64,000 nt of DNA, from NCBI RefSeq assembly GCF_009917485.1, contig NZ_QZDT01000003.1, forward strand, positions 115,558 through 179,557. The letters are read 5' to 3'. The translations under genes and the position numbers were made by a program. Position 1 is the stretch's first letter, and each line of letters opens with the position of its first letter. The notes under the pieces were generated by a model, which saw only the letters and a list, made by a program, of their open reading frames with translations, did no database searches and was not told the origin of the DNA. Below are positions 9,078 to 17,507 of the stretch, one piece after another. Source of the stretch: Parablautia muri. GTDB taxonomy: Bacteria > Bacillota > Clostridia > Lachnospirales > Lachnospiraceae.

Positions 9078-10202
9078 CTAATAATTTCCCAGAATCCGCA
9101 TATTCCGCGCTTCTTCCCGCAAGCCCCGCAGGGCATTTTTCACTGAGCTGTCCGACAGATTCCCGTCAAAGTCAATGAAAAACCGATATTCCCAATTTCT
9201 ACCCTCTATGGGTCTGCTCTCGATCCTGTTCATATTCAGATTGTTATAGATAAAATGGGAAAGCATGTGATACAAAGAGCCGCTTTCGTGAGGCACCTCA
9301 AAGCATATGCTTACCTTCTTTGCATCCTTCAAAAAAACCTTCTGATTGGTCACAATAATAAAACGGGTGGAGTTGGTACTGGACTGGTTCACCCCTTTAG
9401 CCAGCACTTCAAGCCCATACAGCTTCGCTGCATGTTCACTTGCAATGGCCGCCTTATGCTTATCCTCACTGCCAGCCACCTTCTTAGCCGCAAATGCATT
9501 GTTCTGCATGCTGATTTGCTGCCAATTGTGTTCATTTAAGAACCGGGCCGACTGCATCAGGGACTGGGGATGGGAATACACTATCTCAATATCCTCTATC
9601 TTCGTGCCGGGCAAAGCCATCAGGCAATGCTCAATCTTAATAATCTGTTCCCCCACAATATAGTTTTCAAATTCTGCCAGCAAATCATAAATTTCACTGA
9701 CAATCCCAGCCGTGGAGTTTTCAATCGGCAGCACTGCAAAGTCAGCACTGCCCTCGTCAATGGCAATCATTGCATCCCGAAAAGTGTCCACATGAAAGCT
9801 GTTCACCTGCTCCCCAAAATATTGAATCATGGCCGCCTGGGAATAGGCGCCGTCTGCTCCCTGAAAAACCACCCTTGCCTTTTCCTCATAGAGTCTGTCT
9901 ACTCCTATAAAAGGAAGTTTCCCAATACTGCCATGCTCCGTCAAAAGGCCATACTGGAGCTTACGGCTCATGGACATAATCTGCTCAAACAGCTCCTCTA
10001 TCCCATGGCTGTTGAACTCATTGTGGGTTAAGGCCTTCACCTTCCGGAGCTTTTCTTCCTCCCTGGCCTTATCAAAGACCTTTTTGCCGGTTTCTATTTT
10101 ATATTCTGCAACCTGCCCGGATATATCCATACGCTTTTCATAAAGCGACACAATCTGCTCGTCAATCTCATCAATCTGCTTGCGTAAATTCAATAAATCC
10201 AT
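9078..10202 (-). CDS. pheA: Bifunctional chorismate mutase / prephenate dehydratase (P-protein)
   Basis: A 374-residue enzyme for the last specific steps to phenylalanine. Residues 1-90 form an AroQ-type chorismate mutase (DLLNLRKQIDEIDEQIVSLYEKR). Residues about 110-290 form the prephenate dehydratase with FQGADGAYSQAA and the catalytic TR pair in STNSTRFIIV. Residues 300-374 form an ACT regulatory domain with the phenylalanine-binding ESRPIEGRNWEYRFFID stretch, so feedback inhibition is expected. GGAGG before GTGAGATG sets the start at 10202 rather than the longer upstream reading. No T-box or leader peptide was seen in front. Confidence 0.93.
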   Translation of the reverse strand: MDLLNLRKQIDEIDEQIVSLYEKRMDISGQVAEYKIETGKKVFDKAREEEKLRKVKALTHNEFNSHGIEELFEQIMSMSRKLQYGLLTEHGSIGKLPFIGVDRLYEEKARVVFQGADGAYSQAAMIQYFGEQVNSFHVDTFRDAMIAIDEGSADFAVLPIENSTAGIVSEIYDLLAEFENYIVGEQIIKIEHCLMALPGTKIEDIEIVYSHPQSLMQSARFLNEHNWQQISMQNNAFAAKKVAGSEDKHKAAIASEHAAKLYGLEVLAKGVNQSSTNSTRFIIVTNQKVFLKDAKKVSICFEVPHESGSLYHMLSHFIYNNLNMNRIESRPIEGRNWEYRFFIDFDGNLSDSSVKNALRGLREEARNMRILGNY

Positions 10203-10357
10203 CTCACTCCTCCATGCTTTTGTCCCAAAGCTTCCTGGCACCCTCAAAAAGTTTACAGTTATTCATTTACAAGCGGCGGTTTTTGGTAAAGCTTTCGATT
10301 ATGCATATTATAGCACCTCTTTCACCCTTTTTCCATAAAATTGTGATTCCTTCCCTC

Positions 10358-11191
10358 CTATACCCGTGCTCCCATCAGGTTCCCGGAGGAATATCTCCGC
10401 AATCCCCTATAAAAGACTGTCACCGCCGCCACCGAAAGCGCACCGGCATATCCAATCACCACAAGCAGTCCCTTTAAATCAAAATCTGTCATAACGTGCA
10501 CCGGCTGATAAACCATCATCCCGGTCGGTATCATAAAGTAAAGCAGCGTCTTCACAGCTCCCTTAAAAATCCCATCGGGGTAAGTTGCAAAGCTGATAAC
10601 CACATTCACCATCTGGTCTCCAAAAAGCTCCATCCGCACAAGCCAAAATGACAAGCTCCCCAGCAAAAGGGCAAAAGCCGTTATCATCACCGCACCTGTC
10701 ACAGTAAATAAAAGAAACAACAGCATCCTTTTTACCTGAAAGCCGGAAAGACTGGCAACAATCAATCCATAGGCCAAATCACCGATGGCCGAAGTATTGG
10801 TGGATGAGGTCATCACTCCCAGCAGTACATTTTTCGGCAGAACCAGGTAGGCATCCAGCTTGCCGTTTATGATCAGCTCCGGCAGGGAAAATACCCTGGC
10901 AAACAGTATGTGAGAAAGTCCATAACTGCTGGCGCAAAGCCCCCACAGCAGCATAATCTCTTTTAAGGTATATCCCCCAATCTCATCCTTAAGCTGAAAC
11001 AAAATAACCCATTGCACGAGAAAAGACGCATTGTTCAGTATCATAAAGCAAATATTGGTAAGGAAAGTAACCTTATTTATCATCTCCCGCATAATATTAT
11101 ACTGAATGGAAAGCAGACACACCCGCAGCTGATTCCGCATAGACATAGTCCGCGAAGTATGCCGTCCTTTTCCTTTAACCGCCGTTAACAT
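10358..11191 (-). CDS. ABC-2 type transporter permease (ABC2_membrane_6-like)
   Basis: A hydrophobic protein of roughly 277 residues with six predicted membrane helices, of the group of uncharacterised ABC-2 permeases (COG3694/COG4587-like). It pairs with the permease gene just upstream and the ATPase before that. Its start is uncertain: the ATG at 11191 has a GGGGG stretch 12 bases ahead and overlaps the previous gene, while homologues more often begin near the later MSMRNQLRV (11146/11140). Substrate unknown; such three-gene sets are usually exporters. Confidence 0.78.
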   Translation of the reverse strand: MLTAVKGKGRHTSRTMSMRNQLRVCLLSIQYNIMREMINKVTFLTNICFMILNNASFLVQWVILFQLKDEIGGYTLKEIMLLWGLCASSYGLSHILFARVFSLPELIINGKLDAYLVLPKNVLLGVMTSSTNTSAIGDLAYGLIVASLSGFQVKRMLLFLLFTVTGAVMITAFALLLGSLSFWLVRMELFGDQMVNVVISFATYPDGIFKGAVKTLLYFMIPTGMMVYQPVHVMTDFDLKGLLVVIGYAGALSVAAVTVFYRGLRRYSSGNLMGARV

Positions 11192-11966
11192 ATAGCTTTT
11201 TAACCCCCTTTCCATAGAGAAAGAACATCAAAGAAGTTCCCACACCCAGATACAAAAGCTGTGCTGATAGAATTTCCGGATACTGCTCCATATGGAAATC
11301 CACTACCAGCTTTGCAGGGCCATAGCACACCGTGTAAATCGGTGTCAGTTTCATAAAAGGCCTCATGGCTGCCGGAAATATTTCTATGGGGAACACTGTT
11401 CCCACAATCAAAATCAGCTTATCATACATCCACTGGAAAGGATGTACGTCCTCAATCCAAAAGGACACCAGACTGATACATAGCTTAAAAATCCCATTAA
11501 TAGTAATCCCAAGCACAATGCTTATCGCGGATGGAAGCAAAGCAAGAAGTCCGAAGCCTTCTATCTCTCCCACCATTGTAAGCCCAATTGCAGCTGCAAA
11601 GAGCGCATACATAGGAATCCGTATACACCACTCTCCCGTATGCCTGGCCAGAATATAAAGCGTATAATGATAGGGCTTATTCATCAGATACGCAATATTC
11701 CCGCCTCGTATATCTGCCGTAACCTGCCCTACTACTGCCTCAGAGCGACTGCCAAACCAGATCATTTCCGTAATCATCACATACCAGATCATCTGCTCCT
11801 TCGTATACCCGGCAATCCGCATTCCAGGCTCTGCATACAAATAGTCCCAAAGATTGATAAACACAAAGATAAAAATAAAATAACTGACAAATCCCAATGC
11901 AATATTCCCAATATATTGCAGGTTTTCCATCAATACAGACCGGTAGATTACCACATACTTTCTCAT
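11175..11966 (-). CDS. ABC-2 type transporter permease (ABC2_membrane_6-like)
   Basis: A 263-residue membrane protein beginning MRKYVVIYRSVLMENLQYIGN, with six hydrophobic helices and the conserved-looking stretch ADIRGGNIAYLMNKPYHY between helices 2 and 3, typical of this permease family where the text concerns RxGxIxxxLxxP. Start chosen at 11966, where GGAGG (in CGTCTTTA-flanked GGGAGGAGCG) lies ahead; a longer reading would overlap the ATPase gene. It forms the transmembrane half-pair with the downstream permease. Confidence 0.8.
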   Translation of the reverse strand: MRKYVVIYRSVLMENLQYIGNIALGFVSYFIFIFVFINLWDYLYAEPGMRIAGYTKEQMIWYVMITEMIWFGSRSEAVVGQVTADIRGGNIAYLMNKPYHYTLYILARHTGEWCIRIPMYALFAAAIGLTMVGEIEGFGLLALLPSAISIVLGITINGIFKLCISLVSFWIEDVHPFQWMYDKLILIVGTVFPIEIFPAAMRPFMKLTPIYTVCYGPAKLVVDFHMEQYPEILSAQLLYLGVGTSLMFFLYGKGVKKLYVNGG

Positions 11967-12073
11967 AAAGACGCTCCTCCCTTTCCTCAAATTATAACCG
12001 ATTGGCTCTACCCAGCTATTTTCCGCCAACTGATTGTCTTTCAAACTCCTTTGAATCCCAAGTTTATTTAAAA

Positions 12074-12862
12074 TCATCTGCTGCGATAAATTTCCATAAT
12101 AATATCCTCTAAGGATGCATCCGAAAATTTCAAATGTGCCATGGAATCGTCTAACACAATCTGCCCGGAATTTACAATAATAACACGTTTGCATAGCTTT
12201 TCTATGTCCCCGGTGTCATGACTGGTCAAAAAAATCGTAGTATGAAATTCACGATTCATCTGCTGAATCAGAGAACGAATATTTTCTTTCACCACAGGGT
12301 CCAGTCCTATGGTAGGCTCATCCAAAAACAGCACCTTAGGCTTATGAATCAAAGAAGCGGCAATCTCACACCGAATACGCTGCCCCAAAGAAAGATTTCT
12401 AACTGGCGTGTTGATAAAATCCGAAAGTACAAAGGTATCCGAGAGTTCCTCGATACGCTTTTCAATTTCCCCATCCGCTATGTCATAAATAGCCCCAAAG
12501 AACCGAAAATTATCATAAGGCGTCAGGTGCGTCCAGAGCTGTTCCTTTTGCCCAAACACAGTTCCAATCTCATAAGCCAGCTGCTTTCGTCTTTTCGTAG
12601 GATCAATTCCCAACACCTTCACATTGCCACCGTCCGGATAAAGAATACCCGTCAGCATTTTAATCGTTGTACTCTTTCCTGCTCCGTTCGGCCCGATAAA
12701 GGCTAACATCTCACCCTCCTCCACCGTAAAGGAAACTCCATCCACCGCCTTTATCTCCTTCATCTTCGGTTTAAAAATTGCCTTGATACTGCCTCTCATT
12801 CCTTTTTCCTTTCGTTTCACTCGAAAGATTTTTGACAGATTTTCCACTTCAATCACCTTCAT
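12074..12862 (-). CDS. ABC transporter ATP-binding protein (partner of two ABC-2 permeases)
   Basis: A 262-residue ABC ATPase. Walker A is GPNGAGKSTT near residue 59, the signature is LSLGQRIRCEIAASL near 156, Walker B is VLFLDEPTIGLD near 175, and the H-loop is LTSHDTGD near 213. The signature LSLGQR and the N-terminal basic FRVKRKEKGMRGSIKAIFK stretch are like COG4586 ATPases that work with DUF990-type permeases. First gene of the three-gene exporter operon; a terminator hairpin lies just upstream. Start by GGAGGGAG eight bases ahead. Confidence 0.9.
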   Translation of the reverse strand: MKVIEVENLSKIFRVKRKEKGMRGSIKAIFKPKMKEIKAVDGVSFTVEEGEMLAFIGPNGAGKSTTIKMLTGILYPDGGNVKVLGIDPTKRRKQLAYEIGTVFGQKEQLWTHLTPYDNFRFFGAIYDIADGEIEKRIEELSDTFVLSDFINTPVRNLSLGQRIRCEIAASLIHKPKVLFLDEPTIGLDPVVKENIRSLIQQMNREFHTTIFLTSHDTGDIEKLCKRVIIVNSGQIVLDDSMAHLKFSDASLEDIIMEIYRSR

Positions 12863-12923
12863 TGCTTCTCCCTCCTCATCAACATATACGCAAACACAGC
12901 CACCTTTCGCAGCCAGATTTATG

Positions 12924-12975
12924 AAACAAAAAAACCGCATTGCCATATACACTGTTGTGTATACACCATGCGGTT
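12924..12975 (-). terminator. Rho-independent terminator before the ABC operon
   Basis: AACCGCAT (12933-12940) pairs with ATGCGGTT (12968-12975), and the inner CCATATACAC pairs with GTGTATACACC. Reading the minus strand the stem is followed by a run of seven T. It would end transcripts coming from the 37-codon ORF upstream. Confidence 0.7.
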
Positions 12976-13056
12976 TCCCTATTACCCTGATTACCGCATA
13001 GCCAAATAAGACTTTTCATCCCATGGCCATGCACTTTCCGATTTTACCAGTTGCTA

Positions 13057-13170
13057 TCAGCTTGTTGCCGCTTTGCTGCTCTTTACCAGTTTCGGGTTGT
13101 TGGCCATAGTCTGAAAAACCTGAGACGCCGCCATAATCAGACTAAACAATACACTATTTCTGTAACACAT
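13057..13170 (-). CDS. Small ORF, 37 residues, function unknown
   Basis: ATG at 13170 is preceded by AAGGAG with seven-base spacing, and the ORF ends TGA at 13057. The product (MCYRNSVLFSLIMAASQVFQ... ending SSKAATS) has a short hydrophobic helix in its first half and a basic tail. It is followed by a clear terminator, so it looks like a monocistronic small gene. No family is recognised. The AT-rich leader upstream (13171-13280) is the likely promoter region. Confidence 0.5.
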   Translation of the reverse strand: MCYRNSVLFSLIMAASQVFQTMANNPKLVKSSKAATS

Positions 13171-13305
13171 ATTTGCTCCTTATTCTGTACTTAAGAAATC
13201 AATTATTCTATTTACTTTGAACTTCATTTTCACTTTAAATTTCCAAACAATTTATCACAATGCATTATTGTTGTCAAGTTTTTTGTTTAAAATTTAAAAA
13301 TAATC

Positions 13306-13336
13306 GTAACAGTTCGGCCGAATGCTGAACTGTTAC
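13306..13336. promoter_or_regulatory. Perfect 10-bp inverted repeat, candidate operator
   Basis: GTAACAGTTC and GAACTGTTAC flank an 11-base centre that begins with a second palindrome (TTCGGCCGAA at 13313-13322). No T-run follows on either strand, which favours a protein-binding site over a terminator. It lies between divergent genes. Confidence 0.4.
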
Positions 13337-13422
13337 AAATAATCAAAAAACCCCTAGAGGTTTCCCCTGTTTCATCTCCTGATGAAGGACAAAATATTTT
13401 ATATTAAACATTTAGATTAGTA

Positions 13423-13451
13423 TTGCACAAAAAATTTTGTCTGATTATAAT
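13423..13451 (+). promoter_or_regulatory. Sigma-A type promoter for the DUF5050-type gene
   Basis: TTGCAC (13423-13428), 17-base spacer, TATAAT (13446-13451). Near-consensus match with ideal spacing, about 65 bases before the start codon at 13518. Confidence 0.7.
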
Positions 13452-13517
13452 AGAAACAGAATTGAAAGCGCCTTGATTTGTACAGCCAAATCAGGACGCA
13501 AGAATGGGGGAATTTCT

Positions 13518-14552
13518 ATGAAAAAAAATACGAAAATATTAATTGGCGCCTTTGCGCTATTGCTCGTAATCTTCACAGCATTTTTTATATCAGAACTGCT
13601 CCATCGGGTTCCGCCCAATGATATTTCTGTCACCGGCAATACCGCAGGAAACTTAAACAATAACGGCCTTTATGCCGAATCAAACGGCAAGGTTTACTTT
13701 TCAAATTCATATGATAACGGGTGTCTTTATTCTATGAACTCAGATGAAACGGATTTGCAGAAACTAACCACCTCGCCGGCAAATTCTATCAATGTAGGCG
13801 GAAAGCATCTTTATTTTTATATGGATAGCTCAAGTGGAGGGAAAGGGTTAGGTTACGTTATCCGCACCTACGGTGTCTACCGTTCCCGGTTAAATGGCAA
13901 AGGTGTTACATGCTTAGACCGCACCGCTTCTGTCACGATGCAGCTGGTAGGGGATTATATTTATTACCAACACTATAATAACAAAGATTTTACCCAGCTC
14001 TATAAGGTGAAAACCGATAAATCCGAAAATGTAATGGTGTCCGAAAGTATTATCAATCCAGCCGCCTGCTACAATGGTGTTATTTATTTTAACGGCACGG
14101 AAAGAGACCACTTTCTCTATGCTCTTGACACAAGAACCGATACCATATCTACTGTATTTGAAGGAGATCTCTGGTATCCTGCTTACCAGTATGGATATAT
14201 TTATTATATGGATGTATCTTCCAATTACCGTTTGTGCCGTTATTCTCTTTCTGATAACTCTGTAGAGATTCTCACCGATGACCGGGTGGATACCTTCAAT
14301 GTAGGGGAAAGCTACATTTACTACCAGAAAAACTCCGCCACTGAACCTGCTCTAATGCGCATGGGACTTGATGGAAGTAATCCTGAAGTGGTTGCAATGG
14401 GTAACTACGAAAAAATCAACCTCACATCAAATTATGCATATTTCAATGCCTTTGATGAGCCTACTCCCGTTTACCGCACACCTGTGAACGGTTCCATCAA
14501 TGTAACACCTTTTACCGCCGCTGAAGATGCGGCAGCGAAGAATGCCAAATAA
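13518..14552 (+). CDS. Membrane-anchored DUF5050-type beta-propeller protein
   Basis: A 344-residue protein with a basic N-terminus and one hydrophobic helix (residues 6-26), then an extracytoplasmic domain. The rest repeats a pattern of short strands with YxY or FYF motifs (NGKVYFSNSYDNG, KHLYFYMD, DYIYYQHY, GYIYYMD, SYIYYQKN, NYAYFNAF), six or seven blades, as in DUF5050 proteins with a propeller fold. Role unknown; such proteins may bind ligands at the cell surface. Start set by GGGGG eight bases ahead, in the recurring leader context. A strong bidirectional hairpin follows the stop. Confidence 0.8.
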   Translation: MKKNTKILIGAFALLLVIFTAFFISELLHRVPPNDISVTGNTAGNLNNNGLYAESNGKVYFSNSYDNGCLYSMNSDETDLQKLTTSPANSINVGGKHLYFYMDSSSGGKGLGYVIRTYGVYRSRLNGKGVTCLDRTASVTMQLVGDYIYYQHYNNKDFTQLYKVKTDKSENVMVSESIINPAACYNGVIYFNGTERDHFLYALDTRTDTISTVFEGDLWYPAYQYGYIYYMDVSSNYRLCRYSLSDNSVEILTDDRVDTFNVGESYIYYQKNSATEPALMRMGLDGSNPEVVAMGNYEKINLTSNYAYFNAFDEPTPVYRTPVNGSINVTPFTAAEDAAAKNAK

Positions 14553-14599
14553 TCTTCCAGGTCATACTATGCCTTTGTAAATGACAGTTGCAGAATCAA

Positions 14600-14648
14600 A
14601 AAACAGATGTAATTGATAAAACTGTTTTTCATCAATTACATCTGTTTT
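14600..14648. terminator. Bidirectional terminator
   Basis: An 18-bp perfect inverted repeat (AAAACAGATGTAATTGAT at 14600-14617 and its complement at 14631-14648). It serves the rightward DUF5050-type gene and, on the other strand, contains the last codons and stop of the 66-residue gene. Confidence 0.8.
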
Positions 14649-14836
14649 CTTACAATCAAATATTCATCTCCTGGCCGATAATATGGGCAGTCCGTGTAGG
14701 AATTTGACAGAAACCTCGCCATCTCATCTTCATCCAAATCCACCTCACAGGTGTAGCACTCATAATCTTCATCATAAACATAATTACCACACTGTTCACA
14801 GCTTCCCACAGATCGTTTTGTTTTCTTTTTCATCAT
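14636..14836 (-). CDS. Small Cys-rich protein (DUF6472-like)
   Basis: A 66-residue protein with CEQCGNYVYDEDYECYTC, two CxxC-type pairs that suggest a small zinc-binding knuckle, followed by an acidic helix and a CPYYRPGDEY motif. This resembles small Lachnospiraceae proteins I know as DUF6472; the name is from memory. Two adjacent ATG codons are possible (14836, 14833); GGGGG lies ahead of both. The leader carries the hairpin-type repeat family 2. The stop lies in the terminator stem. Confidence 0.7.
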   Translation of the reverse strand: MMKKKTKRSVGSCEQCGNYVYDEDYECYTCEVDLDEDEMARFLSNSYTDCPYYRPGDEYLIVRKQM

Positions 14837-14903
14837 TATGCCCCCTTCATATCACAGGCAGTGCTTGCGATACTGCTGCCAATACCCTCAATACTTCGTT
14901 ACG

Positions 14904-16175
14904 CTAAATTTTATAATTATCCCTTTTCTTCCCATGCGAATCTTTTCCAATGTTATTTCTTTCCTCGTTTTCCGACACCTTCTCCACAAATTGAATCAGG
15001 CTTCCCATACCGGAAAGGCTGCCAAAGGCAACGATAACGGTCTCTTTATCTGCAAGAAGGCAGGCAAGTTCCACTGCTTCCTCCATACTATCTACCGCTG
15101 TCACACTCTCGTGGTAATCCCTCATGATACACGCCAGCTCATAAGAAGAAAGACCGTTCTCTCCTCTGGTGGGAATCGTCAAAATCTGCTCCGCCAAAGA
15201 GTAGATTTTAAGAGGACAATTCTCCACATCCTGCAGCATTCCCATGATATAAATTACTTTTTTACCGGTAAAATAAAATTGAATTGTCTCTGCAAGCTTT
15301 TGGACTCCCTCTGCATCCTTAGCTCCATCTACAATAAAATAAGGCTTCTTTGCCAAAATCTGAAACCGACCTGGTAAGGATACCTCCGCAAAACCTTTGT
15401 AAACGGCCTTTTCCGATATAGAAAATCCCATTTCCTTTAGCTGCTTTATCACCTGAAGTGCAAGTACACCATTTTCAATCTGATAAGCTCCTAAAAGTGG
15501 AATCGTCAGATTTTTGTATTCCTGATAGGAAAAAATCTGCCTCTCCAGATTTCTTCTTACCCCTGACACTTTAAAAGTATCTGACTTGATAAAAGGTGAC
15601 TCGGTAAAAGGTATTTTGAAGTCTTTCATCCTTTCCCTCTGTTCTAAGCTGGTGGAGGTTAAAACGTTCATCCATATATTAGGCGTCAAACCAGCCATAG
15701 CCTCCCATTCATCAAAGTCTATTTCCCAAACCACAATCTGGCAGCCCTGTTCCTTAAAATGTTGAAAGGCCATTGCCATTTCAAGTTCATGGAATGTGGG
15801 ATAGGATTTTCCTTCCCACGCCAGCTCCTGACCAAGTGCTCTTAACCGTGTTATCTGCCCACAAAACTCCTTTTTACTAATTGGACGCCCATTCATTCGT
15901 ATCTTATCCCGTTGGTCAAACACTGCAGGGGAACGATATCCTCCTATGCGATATCCGGCCGCCTTTAACACTTCGGAAACAAAGGCAAGCACGGAACTTT
16001 TTCCATTCTCTCCCATAATATAGATAAAGGAAAGCTCCCTTTGGGGATGCCCAAGCTTCTCACAAAGGCTTTCTATATTTGAATGTGAAAGTTCCTTCTT
16101 ATTTCTTTCCTCCCTTTTCACTTCCTCTATATAATCCATAGCTTCCTGATATGTCATGCGTTTTTCTTCTTCCAC
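14904..16175 (-). CDS. Divergent FolC/Mur-ligase paralogue
   Basis: A protein of about 423 residues with the fold and length of folylpolyglutamate/dihydrofolate synthase. Visible landmarks: YIMGENGKSSV in place of the FolC P-loop GTNGKGS, GGYRSPAVFDQRDKIRMNGRPIS for the SPHL..ERI.ingxxI region, LLGAYQIENGVLALQ for the LxGxHQxxNaalA motif, and FIVDGAKDAEGV in place of DGAHNP. Key residues of the P-loop and substrate site are therefore altered. It may have another ligase activity or be non-catalytic. Start uncertain: the GTG at 16175 follows GGGGG with usual spacing; ATG at 16187 and 16157 are alternatives in frame. Confidence 0.7.
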   Translation of the reverse strand: MEEEKRMTYQEAMDYIEEVKREERNKKELSHSNIESLCEKLGHPQRELSFIYIMGENGKSSVLAFVSEVLKAAGYRIGGYRSPAVFDQRDKIRMNGRPISKKEFCGQITRLRALGQELAWEGKSYPTFHELEMAMAFQHFKEQGCQIVVWEIDFDEWEAMAGLTPNIWMNVLTSTSLEQRERMKDFKIPFTESPFIKSDTFKVSGVRRNLERQIFSYQEYKNLTIPLLGAYQIENGVLALQVIKQLKEMGFSISEKAVYKGFAEVSLPGRFQILAKKPYFIVDGAKDAEGVQKLAETIQFYFTGKKVIYIMGMLQDVENCPLKIYSLAEQILTIPTRGENGLSSYELACIMRDYHESVTAVDSMEEAVELACLLADKETVIVAFGSLSGMGSLIQFVEKVSENEERNNIGKDSHGKKRDNYKI

Positions 16176-16264
16176 TGAGTCCCCCATACTTCCAGCCACC
16201 AAAAAATTGGGGCATTGTCGTTACTTACTGCATAAATTTTACCTTTTTATCCCATACTGATACC

Positions 16265-16666
16265 ATGATGAAAACTTTTTTGAAAAAATTTTTAAAATGC
16301 GGCCTGCTTGGCTGGTGCCTCGAAATCATATTTACCGCCTTTAGCTCTCTGAAAAAGAGAGACATGCGCCTGCTGGGAAAAACCTCTCTTTGGATGTTTC
16401 CCATCTATGGCAGCGTATGCCTGCTTGGTCCTTTATTCAAAAGTTTAAAAAGTCTACCCTCGTATGTCAGGGGGAGCATTTATGCTCTGTGTATTTTCAT
16501 GGGAGAATATCTGACCGGAAATTTTTTGAAGACCCACAGACTTTGCCCCTGGAATTATGAGCGCTCCCGCTGGCATATTGGCAAGGTTGTGAGACTAGAT
16601 TACTTTCCGGTCTGGTTCCTGGCAGGACTTTTATTTGAAAGGCTTTTGTCAGACAAAGCCTCCTAA
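16265..16666 (+). CDS. CmpB-like putative ABC transporter permease / small membrane protein
   Basis: A 133-residue membrane protein with about four hydrophobic helices, beginning MMKTFLKKFLKCGLLGWCLE. Stretches GWCLEIIFTA, LWMFPIYGSVCLL, GEYLTGNFLK and CPWNYERSRWHIGKVVRLDYFPVWF are typical of the ABC_trans_CmpB family, common in Lachnospiraceae, whose function is not established. Starts at 16265 or 16268; no strong ribosome binding site is seen. It is divergent from the FolC-like gene. Confidence 0.75.
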   Translation: MMKTFLKKFLKCGLLGWCLEIIFTAFSSLKKRDMRLLGKTSLWMFPIYGSVCLLGPLFKSLKSLPSYVRGSIYALCIFMGEYLTGNFLKTHRLCPWNYERSRWHIGKVVRLDYFPVWFLAGLLFERLLSDKAS

Positions 16667-16696
16667 GCCATTCGTTGGCAGATTAATCTGTCCTGC

Positions 16697-17071
16697 TTAA
16701 TCTGCGTCCTCCATATCGTCCGCCTCGGTGCCAATATTCAATGTATTTAACGTGCGGCGCCTCATTCTGGCCTGCTCCGATGCCTCAAGAATAAAATTTT
16801 TAATCTCTTTGGCATTTCTGATATGGGATAAAATCAATTTAGGGTGCGTTGTATCACCTGTATAGCAAACCACCGTTCCAATTCCCACCAGCCGCTCTCC
16901 AAGGGTAGCAACCAGTTCCACATCCTGTACCTTGTACATATAACAGTCATTTTCCGACCTTTTCAAAAAACCACTCACTATGGTGAGCATATCTTCCTTA
17001 ATATAGTATTTTGTGAAGGTAAAAGGGAGCCCTAAAAACAACCATCTTTTTCTCTCTGTATATTCTGCCAT
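16697..17071 (-). CDS. PH-domain-like (bPH2/YdbS type) protein
   Basis: A 124-residue protein whose first 95 residues show the bacterial PH pattern: KYYIKEDMLTIVSGFLKRSEND, MYKVQDVELVATLGERLVGIGTV, and THPKLILSHIRNAKEIKNFIL. It lacks the N-terminal membrane helices often found before this domain. The last 30 residues are charged and acidic. Cytosolic adapter or membrane-associated role is only inference. Start by GGAGG in ATGGAGGTTGGATATG; a promoter lies 40 bases ahead. Confidence 0.7.
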   Translation of the reverse strand: MAEYTERKRWLFLGLPFTFTKYYIKEDMLTIVSGFLKRSENDCYMYKVQDVELVATLGERLVGIGTVVCYTGDTTHPKLILSHIRNAKEIKNFILEASEQARMRRRTLNTLNIGTEADDMEDAD

Positions 17072-17109
17072 ATCCAACCTCCATTTAAAAACTTTGCTTT
17101 CTAATTTGT

Positions 17110-17138
17110 AGTATACTAAATTCATGCTTCTATTGCAA
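17110..17138 (-). promoter_or_regulatory. Sigma-A type promoter for the PH-domain gene
   Basis: On the minus strand TTGCAA, 17-base spacer, TATACT, about 40 bases before the start codon at 17071. The surrounding 200 bases are AT-rich and hold no other feature. Confidence 0.6.
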
Positions 17139-17280
17139 ATCATAAGCAAAATCTGGTAATTTATAACAATCGCTATTAAATTAAAATAGGGATAATTTAT
17201 ATAGAATAAATTTAAGAACATATGAAATATTGGTACTATGTCAAGAAAAAGTACAAGTTAAACGTAGGCTTTTTGCAAAA

Positions 17281-17445
17281 TCAATGGAATTCTATCCCAC
17301 AGTTTTCTGTAATCATGTCTTCCAGATCATCCAATCCGGTTAACATTTCTTCACGGAACTCCTGGTTCCGTTCCATGACGTCTTCCAGCAGATCATATAA
17401 ATCTTCTTTCTCCTGGAGCAGTGTCTCCACGTTTTGGGGCTTCAT
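17281..17445 (-). CDS. Small coiled-coil ORF, 54 residues
   Basis: ATG at 17445 follows GAGGAGG with nine-base spacing. The product is a charged helix (LLQEKEDLYDLLEDVMERNQ..., many Glu/Asp/Leu) ending GIEFH. It sits 63 bases downstream of the decayed IS3 transposase on the same strand, so it could be an IS passenger or an unrelated small gene. No family recognised. Confidence 0.45.
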   Translation of the reverse strand: MKPQNVETLLQEKEDLYDLLEDVMERNQEFREEMLTGLDDLEDMITENCGIEFH

Positions 17446-17507
17446 CCTGCGCTACCTCCTCTCATTTTATCCATCACTCCCCCTGGCTCTGCTTTTCACA
17501 ACAGTAC

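Larger units (their letters stand above)
13171..13517. other. Intergenic region with two palindromes and a promoter
   Basis: This gap lies between the 37-codon ORF (leftward) and the DUF5050-type gene (rightward). It is AT-rich. It holds a perfect 10-bp inverted repeat GTAACAGTTC/GAACTGTTAC (13306-13315 and 13327-13336) whose left part also contains TTCGGCCGAA, and a small hairpin AAACC..GGTTT near 13348-13363. Either could be a terminator or regulator site. A consensus-like promoter at 13423-13451 follows. No further ORF was seen. Confidence 0.5.

Noticed and set aside
16678..16705. GCAGATTAA/TTAATCTGC hairpin as terminator
   Set aside because: Nine-base arms but no T-tract on either strand; kept only as a weak hairpin between convergent genes.
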